A stretch of 41,377 bases of DNA from Bacteroidota bacterium. GTDB lineage: Bacteria; Bacteroidota; Bacteroidia; Cytophagales; Cyclobacteriaceae. This document shows, piece after piece, positions 7,576 through 17,059 of this stretch. The notes under the pieces are model-generated. The model was not told the DNA's origin. It saw only the letters and a program-made list of their open reading frames with translations, and searched no databases. A program made the translations under genes and the position numbers. Position 1 is the first letter of the stretch. The number at the start of each line of letters is the position of its first letter. The stretch lies in the NCBI GenBank assembly GCA_022567155.1, contig JADFHN010000033.1:1-41377 (forward strand). Reading direction: 5' to 3'.

Positions 7576-8319
7576 CTACAAAATATTATCTCTGATCTTT
7601 TTTACATAGCTCCTGCTGATCCGAAATGTTTTACCATTCTGCATTTTAGCAATCATTCCGCCGTTAAAATACTTCTCAACTTCGCTCAGGTGACTCTGGT
7701 TGATGATGGTGGAACGGTGAACCCGTAAAAAAAGATTTGGATCCAGTTTTAATTCCAGCTTGCTGATGCCCCTTGAGCTTACATATTGCTCTCTTGCAGT
7801 GCTGATTACCGTATAATCACCGGAAGCTTCAAGATACAAAATATCATCTACATTTATCCGGTAGTATTTATCCGATTTTTGAACAAAAATAGATTCGGAA
7901 TATCCCGATGGTGTCCGTGCGCTAATTTCCTCGAGTAATTGTTTCAAATCAGGCGAACTTTCTTTCTTTCGTGAAATCACGCGATCCAGCGCCGAAGCAA
8001 ATCGTTTTTCATCGATAGGTTTCAGCAGGTAGTCCACTGCATTTTTCTCAAAAGCCCTGACCGCATACTGGTCATAAGCTGTTGTGAATATCACATTGGG
8101 CTGGTACGAAATGTTCTCAAGCACATCAAATCCATTTATACCAGGCATGTGGATATCCAGAAACAACAGTTCCGGTTTTATATTATCAATCGTTTTGATA
8201 GCTTCAGTTCCATTCTTACAGGTAGCGGCCACCTCTACCTGGTCATAACTTTCCAGAAATTCGCACAACAGATCCCGCGCCAGCTTTTCATCATCAACTA
8301 TAATGCATTTTAATTTCAT
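7576..8319 (-). CDS. LytTR-family response regulator
   Basis: The 247-residue protein has an N-terminal receiver domain (about 1-120) with the acidic pair Asp9-Asp10, phosphoacceptor Asp55 in LLFLDIHMPG, Thr79/80 and Lys100 in DYLLKP. The C-terminal LytTR DNA-binding domain (about 140-245) contains DILYLEASGDYTVI and FLRVHRSTIIN. Proteins of this layout bind direct repeats near target promoters. It overlaps the stop of the upstream sensor kinase by 4 bp, so the pair forms one two-component operon. Its target is unknown; the adjacent divergent gene at 9562 is a natural candidate. Confidence 0.95.
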   Translation of the reverse strand: MKLKCIIVDDEKLARDLLCEFLESYDQVEVAATCKNGTEAIKTIDNIKPELLFLDIHMPGINGFDVLENISYQPNVIFTTAYDQYAVRAFEKNAVDYLLKPIDEKRFASALDRVISRKKESSPDLKQLLEEISARTPSGYSESIFVQKSDKYYRINVDDILYLEASGDYTVISTAREQYVSSRGISKLELKLDPNLFLRVHRSTIINQSHLSEVEKYFNGGMIAKMQNGKTFRISRSYVKKIRDNIL

Positions 8320-9395
8320 TCTGAAACAGGGATTTTAAATTTTACTTTGAATCCCGACTCGTCAGCCTCAAGATTCAGCCTTGATTCTTGTCCATACATT
8401 TTACGTAAACGCTTGTCAGATACGGATATCCCCACCCCACTGCCATGTTCCTTGATACCTTTGTTGGCATTTATTCCCAGACCATCATCGGCAATTTCGA
8501 AATACACATAATTTCCGTTCTTTTTAATAGTTATGCGAATCGTACCTCCCTCATCCTTGGGTCCTATACCATGTTTAACCGAATTTTCAACAATTGGTTG
8601 TAAAATCATGGGAGGAACCTGCATTTTTAAGCAGTCCCGGTCAACATCACGGATAAAGTTGAGTCGATCTCCAAACCGTACTTTCTGTATATTCAGGTAA
8701 TTTTCGGTAAATCGCAATTCATCCGCTAAACTTACCTGCCGGTCTTCATACGATTCAAGGGCATATCTGAAAACTTCCGAAAGGCGGTTTATCATTTCCC
8801 TGGCTTTAACCTTGTTTTTGCCAATCAAAGTCGAAATAGAATTCAGGGTATTGAACAGAAAATGCGGATTTATTTGTGATTTAAGCAGTGAAAGCTGCAT
8901 TTCCTGATTTTTTAACGCAAGCGCTGTCTTTTCTTTCTCCTTGTTTTTTAACCGTTCGGTATAATCAATTACATGAAACACGAATGCGGTAGTAAAATAC
9001 TGATAATACAACTGAAAAGCGTCTGTACCCAGCAGGGAAGTGAGATACTCTTTGTATTCGGAGAAAGACCGGAAATTATCGAGATAGTATTCAAAAAAGT
9101 AATAAACCGAACCCATCAGAAAAAACCAGGCTACAATTCCGACAATGTGTCCAAGAATCTGAACAGGCACCGTAAACCTGCTCACTACCGTACACCATCG
9201 CCAGATTGGGTGGATCAGCAGGCAAAGGATAATAAAAATAGCTACGCCGTTATAAACAGTTGAAATAAAAGGGCTTGTGGTCAGATACCTGACAAAAATG
9301 GCAATACTGAAATTTATAGCAAACCAAATGCACAGCAACAGATATGCTTTCTGCCAGATATGCCTGGCGCTATCCTGATGAAACTTACTTGTCAA
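8316..9395 (-). CDS. LytS/YehU-type sensor histidine kinase
   Basis: The 359-residue protein has four hydrophobic segments between about 17 and 105, no recognised input domain, then a coiled linker (about 148-170) and a His-kinase domain with LKSQINPHFLFNTLNSIS, where His178 is the likely phosphorylation site. The N box PIVENSVKHGI (267-277), DDGLG (303-307) and GSGVGIS (318-324) make up the ATPase part. It phosphorylates the LytTR regulator encoded immediately downstream (4-bp overlap). The first codon is TTG at 9395; no nearby ATG is in frame, so the true start is slightly uncertain. Membrane location; signal unknown. Confidence 0.93.
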   Translation of the reverse strand: MTSKFHQDSARHIWQKAYLLLCIWFAINFSIAIFVRYLTTSPFISTVYNGVAIFIILCLLIHPIWRWCTVVSRFTVPVQILGHIVGIVAWFFLMGSVYYFFEYYLDNFRSFSEYKEYLTSLLGTDAFQLYYQYFTTAFVFHVIDYTERLKNKEKEKTALALKNQEMQLSLLKSQINPHFLFNTLNSISTLIGKNKVKAREMINRLSEVFRYALESYEDRQVSLADELRFTENYLNIQKVRFGDRLNFIRDVDRDCLKMQVPPMILQPIVENSVKHGIGPKDEGGTIRITIKKNGNYVYFEIADDGLGINANKGIKEHGSGVGISVSDKRLRKMYGQESRLNLEADESGFKVKFKIPVSE

Positions 9396-9456
9396 CCGGA
9401 ATGTATTAAGTAGTAAAAAGTATAAATTTAAAAGAAAATTACGGTTACATCCGTTT

Positions 9457-9464
9457 TATCTTTG
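9457..9464 (+). promoter_or_regulatory. -7 type promoter box upstream of the surface-protein gene
   Basis: TATCTTTG matches TAnnTTTG. No good -33 TTG is seen at the usual distance. The start codon is 97 nt further on, leaving a leader that contains two ATCGA-containing stretches (near 9472 and 9494) which could be regulator sites. Confidence 0.4.
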
Positions 9465-9561
9465 ATTATCCATCGATAAATATGTTATTCTATCGAAATT
9501 TTCAGCGCACTTTACGCAGATTTTAATATTTACCGGATTTGAATTTCATGACATACCGCCT

Positions 9562-10794
9562 ATGAAGGTGATCCTGTTTCTATATTTCTTTATTTTGGCA
9601 AATACGCTATTTGCCCAGGTTTCCTTTATCACTATATCGGGGCGGGTAACAGATATTGAAGATCAGACCCCGCTACCTTTTGCTTCGATCGGACTGAAAG
9701 GAACCTCGCTGGGAACGATTACCAACACACAAGGTGAATTTGATTTTCATATACCGGCTGGCCTCAAAGACGGGACAATGGTAATCAGTATGCTGGGGTA
9801 CAAAGATTTGGCCGAAAGTGTGCAGAATCTGGACCCTGACAACCTGAATAGCTTCAACCTATCAAAAGAGGCAACAATGCTCAGGGAGGTGGTGATCCTG
9901 GATTCCTTAGCGGGAGGTGAAATATTGCAGATTGCGTTGAATTCAATCGAAAAAAATTATCCCATGAAACCTTACTCGATGGACGGGTTTTACCGAGATC
10001 TTAAAAAAGTAGATGGAAAATACATCTCAGTACTTGAAGCAGCTGTAAATATCTACGATAAGGATTACAGTTCGCCGCGTAATCCGTTTAAGCTGAGGGA
10101 AAGGGTAAGTCTTGTTGAAGTCAGAAAAAGCCTTAATTATGAATTTGAATTCAATAAATATTTCGACCAGTATAATCTGCTGGAAGAACTGCTTCTTGAA
10201 AATAATGTCAAGTACCGAAGCTTTACAGATAATCCGCTCTTTTTTCAAAACATATCCAGGGAAGGAAAAAACAGTATGGGAGGCAGAACCTTATATGAGC
10301 TGAAATTAAGCGGTGATCACGGATATTTTCTGCATTTATTTATCGATACGGAAACTTACGGCATTCATAAGATGATCTACAGGTATGGCGACGGAACCAT
10401 TGCATTACAGGAAATAAACCGGTCGGGTAAACGTGTGGAAAAGATCATGAAAATGGAAAAAGTGATAGAGTTTAAAGAATTTGAAGGGAAACTCTATCTG
10501 AAGTATTTAAAGGTAAAGACTTTTTATGACTGGGTTAACCGCAATACAGGCAAGCTGGAGGCCAAAACGGAATTAGATCAGATGCTCCTGATAAACCAGG
10601 TAAAAATCACCAACCTGCAATGGATCTCTACCGGTAAGAAAATGAAACGATATGGCCTGCAATATCAGGATTTACCTTATAACAAGGTTTTCTGGGATCG
10701 CTATAATGTAATAAAAGACACCCCCCTAGACCAGGAAATAGTGAAAGACCTTGAAAAATACGGTGATTTAAATGCTCAGTTTCAAAATCGATAA
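9562..10794 (+). CDS. secreted protein with carboxypeptidase-like regulatory domain
   Basis: The 410-residue protein begins with a signal peptide (MKVILFLYFFILANTLFAQ), followed at about 24-105 by a carboxypeptidase-like regulatory domain (ISGRVTDIEDQTPLPFASIG, then GTITNTQGEFDFHIP). The rest, about 110-400, is a predicted beta-rich region with FYRDLKKVDGKYISVLEAAV and MIYRYGDGTIALQEI. It resembles the surface proteins of Bacteroidota that carry this domain without a TonB-dependent barrel. It is transcribed away from the LytTR/LytS pair, which may regulate it (inference from position). A strong hairpin 120 bp after the stop could terminate it. No enzymatic motif was seen. Confidence 0.85.
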   Translation: MKVILFLYFFILANTLFAQVSFITISGRVTDIEDQTPLPFASIGLKGTSLGTITNTQGEFDFHIPAGLKDGTMVISMLGYKDLAESVQNLDPDNLNSFNLSKEATMLREVVILDSLAGGEILQIALNSIEKNYPMKPYSMDGFYRDLKKVDGKYISVLEAAVNIYDKDYSSPRNPFKLRERVSLVEVRKSLNYEFEFNKYFDQYNLLEELLLENNVKYRSFTDNPLFFQNISREGKNSMGGRTLYELKLSGDHGYFLHLFIDTETYGIHKMIYRYGDGTIALQEINRSGKRVEKIMKMEKVIEFKEFEGKLYLKYLKVKTFYDWVNRNTGKLEAKTELDQMLLINQVKITNLQWISTGKKMKRYGLQYQDLPYNKVFWDRYNVIKDTPLDQEIVKDLEKYGDLNAQFQNR

Positions 10795-10914
10795 TTTCAT
10801 TTTATCGACTGATTTATCCACTCGACGAAAGAATATACCCCTTATCGAATCCGGTTTTTGTTGTAAATCAATATATTCTACATTTGATTTAGATTAACAA
10901 GCCAACTATAAGAT

Positions 10915-10966
10915 ATTCCCCTGGGCGATTTGAATAACCCTTATCAGTCCAGGGGAATTGTTTTAT
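10915..10966 (+). terminator. probable terminator with large loop
   Basis: A 10-bp perfect stem (ATTCCCCTGG at 10915-10924 with CCAGGGGAAT at 10949-10958, 24-nt loop) is followed by TGTTTTATA. It lies 120 bp after the surface-protein gene. The loop is longer than usual, so it might also be a regulatory hairpin. Confidence 0.45.
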
Positions 10967-10993
10967 AGCACATCATTCAAAATTCAAACAAAA

Positions 10994-11410
10994 TCAGGGA
11001 GTAGCCGATATAGAATTGGAGTTGCTACGTTCTCCTGAGTGCATTTCACACACAATTGATTCTTCCTTCCATACCTCTCCTGTAATCGTATAAGGACCTG
11101 AAAATCCAAATTTGAAATCTGCGTTGAGGATTTTATACACATTTGAAATGGCGTATTTTTTCAGGTATATATCTCTTTTTACATTATTTAATTTGTTTAA
11201 TCCGGCTACAAGTGCAGGAAAAATTGAATTCGAAGTTATATGGGGGGCCACTTGCCAGGATATTCTCAGATTGTCTGCATCTGGGTTGCAAAAAGATAGC
11301 ACTCCCACACGGCTATACTCTGAAATATCTTCAAAAACATCCTGCAGATAATTATAATATTGAACAGTATCCATTAAAACAAGTACACATTGGAATGTTT
11401 CTGAGGCCAT
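10994..11410 (-). CDS. hypothetical protein, unknown family
   Basis: The 138-residue protein has a natural amino-acid composition (ETFQCVLVLMDTVQYYNYL at the start) and no signal peptide, membrane segment or recognised motif. A Ser/Asn-rich tail ends in SNSNSISATP. Overlapping plus-strand ORFs at 11112 and 11143 are poorer in composition and are treated as shadows. The ATG at 11410 follows an in-frame stop a short distance upstream, which fixes the start. It is divergent from the HTH regulator at 11769, leaving a 358-bp intergenic region in which no further gene is seen. It may be that regulator's target, but nothing in the sequence proves it. Confidence 0.55.
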   Translation of the reverse strand: MASETFQCVLVLMDTVQYYNYLQDVFEDISEYSRVGVLSFCNPDADNLRISWQVAPHITSNSIFPALVAGLNKLNNVKRDIYLKKYAISNVYKILNADFKFGFSGPYTITGEVWKEESIVCEMHSGERSNSNSISATP

Positions 11411-11768
11411 GATACATACGCAATGGTGTTTCCTGAATCATGTATTGTAAATCCTCTAATGTTGATTTGAAAGATCATAGCTGGTAATAATTGTTTGATG
11501 TAATAACGAAATCTCCCTTCATCGTCTTTTCACCCTGAACGAACCTGAATACCTTCCCGTTTATGATGCCAAGCTATAACCCCGTTAATAGGATTCAAAA
11601 ATGAATCCCGAAAACAATTATTGTCAAAAAAGTAATAAATGCATATTGATGGCTCAAATTCGGCCTTTTCGCATATAATTGTAATAATTGCATAAACATG
11701 CTATCGAATTTGCATTTAACCGTAAAAATAACCAAATTGAATTGCACTTTTTGCAAATAACCTCCGTA

Positions 11769-12770
11769 ATGACTCCTGTTGAGAACATCCAGATTTCATT
11801 TCTTGATCTTGTCAGAAAGAGTATGCCTGCCAATTTATCGCTTGCAGATGAGTTGTCTGATGTGCTAAATATAAGTAAGGACAGCGCATACAGAAGGTTA
11901 AGAGGAGAAACCACCCTCAGCCTGAATGAAGTACAGCGACTCAGCAATCATTTCGGCGTATCGCTGGACACCCTGCTCAACACGCAGAACGATTCGGTAA
12001 CCTTTCAGTACAGGTCAATTAATAACGAATCCTTTACTTTTAAAGACTACCTGAATTCAATCCTGGATAATCTTCGCACTATCAATCAGTACGACATCCG
12101 GAATCTAACCTTTCTGGCAAAAGATATACCTCCCTGGCATCATTTCCAATTTCCAAGATTAAGTGAGTTCAAATGTTTTTTCTGGATGAAAACCATTCTG
12201 AAGGTACCCCGGTATGCAGATGAGAAATTTGAATTTGAAATTTTACCCAAAGATTATATCGATATAGGGTTAAAAATATGGGAAGAATATATCAAAACCC
12301 CAAGCATTGAAGTATGGAGCTACGAAACCATAAATATTACGCTGCGACAAATCGAATTTTATTATGACTGCGGACTGTATCAAACTCCTTCTGATTCGCT
12401 TATTTTACTTGATTATCTTGAAAAACTCGTCAGGCATGTCGAGCATCAGGCCGAGGTGGGGTATAATTTCCACTTTGGCACCAGCGAATCGGGCGAGGAG
12501 GGTAATTTTCAGTTATACAGCAACGAAGTGAGCATTGCAGATCAGACCATATTTTTTAAAATGCGGAATACACGCATTACCTATCTTACGCATAATAACC
12601 TCAACATTTTAACCACGACACATCTGGGTTTTTGTGAAGGCACTGAGCGTTATATCAAAAATATTCTAGCAACATCAAGCCTAATCAGTTCATCTTCACA
12701 AAAAGAGAGAAACCGGTTTTTTAACCGGTTACTAAGGAAAATAGATAAAACGAGGGCAGTATTATCCTAA
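11769..12770 (+). CDS. HTH transcriptional regulator
   Basis: Translation from the ATG at 11769 gives 333 residues. An in-frame start at 11688 would add 27 residues ahead of the conserved part and is less likely. Residues about 18-60 form an XRE/HTH-3-like helix-turn-helix (LADELSDVLNISKDSAYRRL, then LSLNEVQRLSNHFGVSLDTLL). The remaining 270 residues are mostly helical with no enzyme signature and resemble the large C-terminal region of Bacteroidota regulators of this type. It should bind DNA in the cytoplasm. It is monocistronic and divergent from the unknown gene at 10994. No terminator with a good T-tract was found after it. Confidence 0.85.
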   Translation: MTPVENIQISFLDLVRKSMPANLSLADELSDVLNISKDSAYRRLRGETTLSLNEVQRLSNHFGVSLDTLLNTQNDSVTFQYRSINNESFTFKDYLNSILDNLRTINQYDIRNLTFLAKDIPPWHHFQFPRLSEFKCFFWMKTILKVPRYADEKFEFEILPKDYIDIGLKIWEEYIKTPSIEVWSYETINITLRQIEFYYDCGLYQTPSDSLILLDYLEKLVRHVEHQAEVGYNFHFGTSESGEEGNFQLYSNEVSIADQTIFFKMRNTRITYLTHNNLNILTTTHLGFCEGTERYIKNILATSSLISSSSQKERNRFFNRLLRKIDKTRAVLS

Positions 12771-12814
12771 ATATCAACTCAAACAGGTACAACAGATCAG
12801 TTTTTGCTTCTTTT

Positions 12815-13023
12815 TCATCAGGGTAAAAGAAGAAGAACAAAGAATAACTCGAGGGTAAAAGAAGAAAAGAATACGGCACGGAAGAAACCTGCCCTTCCGG
12901 CAGGCGGGAATCTCATGAATATTCTCTTCTTTACTTGAGACTCATCCCGTCCGACTGACGTCGTTAGGGCGGGCGCTTCGCTCTGAGGCCCCCATAAATG
13001 CATTCAACTTATAGAAAATGAAC
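12815..13023. repeat. interspersed repeat tract, includes inverted copy of the 7318 repeat
   Basis: The segment holds a short direct repeat (GGGTAAAAGAAGAA near 12820 and 12853) and a palindrome GCCTGCC / GGCAGGC-like pair near 12890-12905. At 12983-13023 lies the reverse complement of 7318-7358 (three differences in 41). No gene is supported here. Confidence 0.6.
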
Positions 13024-13076
13024 AGTTTACTCTTAAACCTATAAGATAGTAAATATGTATTGATAGTCGGATTACA

Positions 13077-13410
13077 CAGTCATTACACGGCTTGACAGGG
13101 TAATCCTCAACGAAGAACGTCATTACCCGGCTTGACCGGGTAATCCCCCTAACGACTCACCGATTCTATTGTCTTTTATCTGTGTTCCTGATTCTTGAGA
13201 TTACCCGATATCGCTATGCGATTCGGGTAATGACGAGTGAGTGGTACCGTCATCACCCGTCTGCCCCGCCGTGGCGGGGGTTTATCCGGGTAATCTCATG
13301 AATTATACACTGTAATGAAAATTTACTTTACTACCTCAAACAAGGAGCTTACCCACCTTCACTTCGTTACGTTGGGCGCGGCCCGATATCGCTCCGCGAT
13401 CCGGAAAATG
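13077..13410. repeat. cluster of REP-like palindromic repeats
   Basis: Two diverged tandem units of 40 bp start at about 13079 and 13119 (GTCATTAC, then GGCTTGAC, then GGGTAATCC). Around 13200-13233 ATTACCCGA pairs with TCGGGTAAT. Around 13248-13300 another palindrome contains CCCCGCC / GGCGGGG, and around 13378-13402 GGCCCGATATCGC is paired imperfectly. The second unit and its tail match 951-1000. The whole 12771-13472 gap contains no gene. Confidence 0.7.
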
Positions 13411-13472
13411 ACGACTTTTTTAGAAGGTTTGAAAGGGAACATGACTTTTACGCCAGTTAGGTAGCTGGTATT

Positions 13473-14741
13473 TTAATACCCGTATTTTTCTTTCCACCAC
13501 TGCACCAGCCTTTTCCGCATCTCATTTTCTCGTGGATTGTTGCCGGGTTCAAAGAATCTAATTCCTGAAATCGCATCAGGGAGATACTCCTGTTCAGAAA
13601 AATTGCCGGAAAAATCATGTGAATATTGATATCCTTTTCCGTAATCAAGCTTCTTCATTAATCCGGTAGGGGCATTTCGGATATGAAGCGGCACCGGAAG
13701 GTCGCCGGATTCCTTCACTTTTGCCTGCGCATTTCTGATGGCCACATAGCTTGCGTTGCTTTTTGGCGAGCAGGCAAGGTAAATGGCGCATTGCGACAGG
13801 ATGATACGCGCTTCGGGGTAGCCGATCACATTTACAGCCTGAAAGCAGTTATTTGCCAGCACCAGGGCGGTGGGGTTGGCGTTCCCGATATCTTCCGAAG
13901 CCAGTATCAACATTCTGCGGGCAATGAATTTCACATCTTCGCCTCCTTCCACCATTCTGGCCAGGTAATAAACGGCCGCATTCGGATCACTTCCACGGAT
14001 GGATTTTATAAATGCCGATATGATATCGTAATGCTGTTCGCCTGCTTTATCATAAATGGCCACGCGTTGCTGTGCAATATCCATCACCACTTTGTCCGTT
14101 ACTACAATGGGATCTTTTTTAACCGAATCGGCAAGCAACTCAAGCAGATTTAGCAGTTTTCGAGCATCACCGCCTGACAAATTGAGTAATGCATTGTGTT
14201 CTTTGAATGTAAATTTACGGACACACAGTTCACTGTCTGACGATAATGCATTGTCAATGAGCTGCAGCAACTCTTTTTCACCCAGGGGTTTAAGTACATA
14301 TACCTGGCACCGGCTGAGCAATGCAGGAATCACTTCAAACGAAGGGTTTTCGGTGGTAGCACCGATCAGCGTAATGATCCCTTTTTCGACGGCATGGAGA
14401 AGGGCGTCTTGCTGGGATTTGTTGAAACGGTGAATCTCGTCAATAAAAAGGATGGCTCCGTTCTGGCGACGGGCTTTGGTGATTATTTCCCTGACATCCT
14501 TTACGCCGGCGCTCACGGCCGAAAGTACGTTAAAAGGCAGTTTCACCTGGTTGGCTACAATATTGGCTATCGTGGTTTTCCCTACGCCCGGCGGTCCCCA
14601 CAGTATCATCGAAGGTATGCTTCCCGATTCAACGGCTTTTCTCAGTACAGCATCCTTTCCGGTAAGATGCTCCTGTCCGATCAGGCCGTCAAGTGTGTAT
14701 GGCCTGATCCGTTCAGCCAGCGGAGTTCGTTGTGTCAACAT
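13473..14741 (-). CDS. rarA: replication-associated recombination protein A (MgsA/WRNIP1 family AAA ATPase)
   Basis: The 422-residue length matches the family. RarA acts on stalled replication forks and is related to clamp-loader subunits. Landmarks are [14 protein letters not shown] at 13-26, Walker [10 protein letters not shown] at 49-57, Walker B ILFIDE at 97-102, sensor 1 [12 protein letters not shown], an arginine-finger LLSRCQVY, and a C-terminal tetramerisation region with [15 protein letters not shown] and EDIGNANP. The ATG at 14741 is divergent from the DMT transporter start at 14819, so the two share a 77-bp promoter region. The gene is monocistronic, with only repeats downstream. 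Annotation is secure; cytoplasmic. Confidence 0.97.
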   Translation of the reverse strand: MLTQRTPLAERIRPYTLDGLIGQEHLTGKDAVLRKAVESGSIPSMILWGPPGVGKTTIANIVANQVKLPFNVLSAVSAGVKDVREIITKARRQNGAILFIDEIHRFNKSQQDALLHAVEKGIITLIGATTENPSFEVIPALLSRCQVYVLKPLGEKELLQLIDNALSSDSELCVRKFTFKEHNALLNLSGGDARKLLNLLELLADSVKKDPIVVTDKVVMDIAQQRVAIYDKAGEQHYDIISAFIKSIRGSDPNAAVYYLARMVEGGEDVKFIARRMLILASEDIGNANPTALVLANNCFQAVNVIGYPEARIILSQCAIYLACSPKSNASYVAIRNAQAKVKESGDLPVPLHIRNAPTGLMKKLDYGKGYQYSHDFSGNFSEQEYLPDAISGIRFFEPGNNPRENEMRKRLVQWWKEKYGY

Positions 14742-14818
14742 AGTTTTTCAAGATAACTATAAAATTAATAATGCAGGATTAAATTATATTATTGATATTC
14801 GGGTATTACAATCTGGTT

Positions 14819-15709
14819 ATGCCCCTGAACACACAACAGATCAAAGTACACGGAACGCTATTGTTTGTAGGCCTGATTTACGGGGCAACATATAGCATTG
14901 CCAAAATTGCCATGCCGGACTTGATTAAACCGTTTGGGTTTATTCTCGTCCGGGTAATTTTGGCAACCCTGATTTTCTGGTTGTTCGACGTCGTGAAAGG
15001 GGGTGAGGTAATCCGGTACCGGAGGGATTACATCCGGCTAATGGCCTGTGCATTATTCGGAATAGCCATCAATCAGCTCATATTCTTTAAGGGGCTAAGC
15101 ATGACCTCCTCAATCAGCGCCTCCATTATCATGACAAGCAACCCCATTATCGTACTTGTAGCTTCATGGCTAATTCTGAAGGAACCTGTCACAAAGTTAA
15201 AAGTTGCCGGAATCATTCTCGGAAGTACAGGAGCCGTAATGCTGATTTTACGGAATGAAGTGCAGTGGGAAGCCGGGTCCTTTCTTGGCGATTTGTTCAT
15301 TCTAATCAATGCTGCTTCCTATGGCATTTACCTTGTGCTGGTAAAGCCACTGATGGCAAGATACAGGGCCATTACAATCGTTAAATGGGTTTTCCTTTTC
15401 GGACTGATTATTATAATACCGTTTGGTACAGGAGAACTGCTGGCCGTTAACTGGTATGATATGCCAATGGAAGGATGGGCAAGCATATTGTACATCATTT
15501 TGTTTACCACCGTTCTTGCCTACCTGTTGAATGTCTGGGCACTACAATTTATAACCCCAACGATTGTAAGCTATTACATTTATCTGCAACCTTTATTTGC
15601 AACGTTGATTGCTTTTGTGTTTCTTAATGAATCACCGGGCGCCAATGTGATCATCTACACCCTGATGATATTTTCAGGCGTATATCTGGTAAGTAAAAAA
15701 CGGTTTTAG
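14819..15709 (+). CDS. EamA/DMT-family transporter
   Basis: From the ATG at 14819 the protein has 296 residues; a TTG at 14792 would add nine residues without support. It contains two EamA repeats with about ten hydrophobic helices: GLIYGATYSIAKIAMPDL in the first, the conserved FFKGLSMTSSISASII, then NPIIVLVASWLILKEPVTKLK closing repeat one, and LQPLFATLIAFVFLNE in repeat two. This is the usual drug/metabolite transporter plan, probably exporting a metabolite or amino acid across the inner membrane. Its stop overlaps the convergent threonine aldolase stop by 4 bp. The substrate cannot be read from sequence. Confidence 0.93.
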   Translation: MPLNTQQIKVHGTLLFVGLIYGATYSIAKIAMPDLIKPFGFILVRVILATLIFWLFDVVKGGEVIRYRRDYIRLMACALFGIAINQLIFFKGLSMTSSISASIIMTSNPIIVLVASWLILKEPVTKLKVAGIILGSTGAVMLILRNEVQWEAGSFLGDLFILINAASYGIYLVLVKPLMARYRAITIVKWVFLFGLIIIIPFGTGELLAVNWYDMPMEGWASILYIILFTTVLAYLLNVWALQFITPTIVSYYIYLQPLFATLIAFVFLNESPGANVIIYTLMIFSGVYLVSKKRF

Positions 15710-16725
15710 CGAATTGTTTTTAAAACCTGTACTGTATGCTCCAGCATTTCATCTATGAAATCGAGGTGAGTGATCATCCGGATTTCATTGGGGCCGAAAG
15801 GCAGCGCGAGTACATTTTTGTCAGCCAGCCTGGCAAGAATCTGCTCTGTGGTGTAGCCTTCTTTTAGCGAGAAAATGATGATGTTGGTATCAATGGGCAT
15901 CACTTCGCTGACAAATGCAGCCTCCTGAAGTGCGTCACCGATAGTTCGTGCCCTGCGGTGGTCATCTTTCAGGCGGTCAATGTTGTTTTCCAGGGCATAG
16001 ATACCGGCAGCGGCAAGAAACCCCGCCTGCCGCATACCTCCACCAAACACTTTCCTTACCCAGCGTGCTTTTTTTATCATCTCTTTTGATCCGATCAGGA
16101 GCGAACCTACCGGAGCGCCAAGGCCTTTAGACAGGCAAACCGATACCGTATCAAACAATTCACCGTGCTGAGACGGTTTTTCACCTGTTTCAACAAGGGC
16201 GTTAAAGAGCCGTGCACCGTCAAGGTGCATGACCAGTCTATGACGGTTGCATACATCCCTGATTTTTTTCAGTTCCGCCATATCGTAGTAGCAGCCTCCA
16301 CCCTTATTTACCGTATTTTCAATGCCGACGAGCCGGGTCACGGGTTTATGAATATCGTCCGGATTTATATTACGGCGTATATCATCTGCCTTAAGCCTTC
16401 CACGGTCTCCGTCAAGTAATTTGACACTCACCCCGGAATTACTCGCAATACCACCGCCTTCGTACTGATAAATGTGTGACCTGTGATCGCAGATCACTTC
16501 ATCCTGTAACTGGGTATGTACCCGGATCGCAATTTGATTGGTCATGGTTCCGGAAGGGCAAAAAATTGCCGCCTCCATCCCAAACATGCCTGCGGCTTTT
16601 TTCTCCAGTGCATTTACGGTCGGATCTTCTCCAAACACATCGTCTCCTACTTCTGCCGCCATCATAGCAGACAACATGTCAGGAGTGGGTTTGGTGAATG
16701 TATCACTTCTCAGGTCTGCTTTCAT
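15706..16725 (-). CDS. ltaE: low-specificity L-threonine aldolase family protein
   Basis: The 339-residue PLP enzyme of the beta-eliminating lyase family cleaves L-threonine or L-allo-threonine to glycine and acetaldehyde. Visible are the N-terminal LRSDTFTKPTPDML, the FGEDPTVNALEKKAA segment, EAAIFCPSGTMTNQ, the histidine-rich ICDHRSHIYQYEGGG, MHLDGARLFNAL with the cofactor-stacking Asp, and VCLSKGLGAPVGS, where the lysine forms the Schiff base. The length is typical. It is convergent with the DMT transporter. A 334-bp gap with repeats separates it from lpd. Annotation is secure at family level; exact stereospecificity is not readable. Confidence 0.94.
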   Translation of the reverse strand: MKADLRSDTFTKPTPDMLSAMMAAEVGDDVFGEDPTVNALEKKAAGMFGMEAAIFCPSGTMTNQIAIRVHTQLQDEVICDHRSHIYQYEGGGIASNSGVSVKLLDGDRGRLKADDIRRNINPDDIHKPVTRLVGIENTVNKGGGCYYDMAELKKIRDVCNRHRLVMHLDGARLFNALVETGEKPSQHGELFDTVSVCLSKGLGAPVGSLLIGSKEMIKKARWVRKVFGGGMRQAGFLAAAGIYALENNIDRLKDDHRRARTIGDALQEAAFVSEVMPIDTNIIIFSLKEGYTTEQILARLADKNVLALPFGPNEIRMITHLDFIDEMLEHTVQVLKTIR

Positions 16726-16779
16726 AACATGATCAGGTAAATAAATAAAGATACTAACATTTTAAGTGTTCAGGATTAT

Positions 16780-17040
16780 TGAAGCCTGCCCGCAGTGGCG
16801 GGTCAGAAGTCCGGAGTCAGGAGTCCGAAGATCTGTTCTTAGTCAACTTTCTCTTTACATAACCGCTTAAGCTTTTTGCAAACGTAGCAAAGCTTTCGCC
16901 GGCGGCCGAAGCCTTTGGCGAAGGACTCAGCAACAGCGTAATAATTAGATTTTCAAACGTGTCTACCGGAAAGCCAGGATTAAATTTCATAGCTGTTTTT
17001 TTATATGAAGGTTGAAACTCAAAATTCCGACTTTTGAGTT
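16780..17040. repeat. REP-like palindromes and a hairpin in the gap between ltaE and lpd
   Basis: Near 16787-16803 CTGCCCGC pairs with GCGGGTCAG, followed by partially repeated AGTCCGGAGT / AGGAGTCCGA. Near 16898-16922 TTCGCC pairs with GGCGAA around a GC-rich core. At 17016-17040 a 9-bp perfect stem (AACTCAAAA / TTTTGAGTT) lies 20 bp after the lpd stop but lacks a T-tract on the lpd strand. No gene is credible here. Confidence 0.5.
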
Positions 17041-17059
17041 ACTTATTTTTCTGAAAAAA

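Noticed and set aside
11112-11412. Plus-strand ORFs of 79 and 89 residues opposite the unknown gene
   Set aside because: They overlap each other in different frames and look less protein-like than the 138-residue minus-strand frame.
16817-16990. 57-codon minus-strand ORF starting MKFNPGFPVDTFENL
   Set aside because: It runs through palindromic repeat sequence and ends in it; there is no family resemblance, and no clear promoter or start signal.
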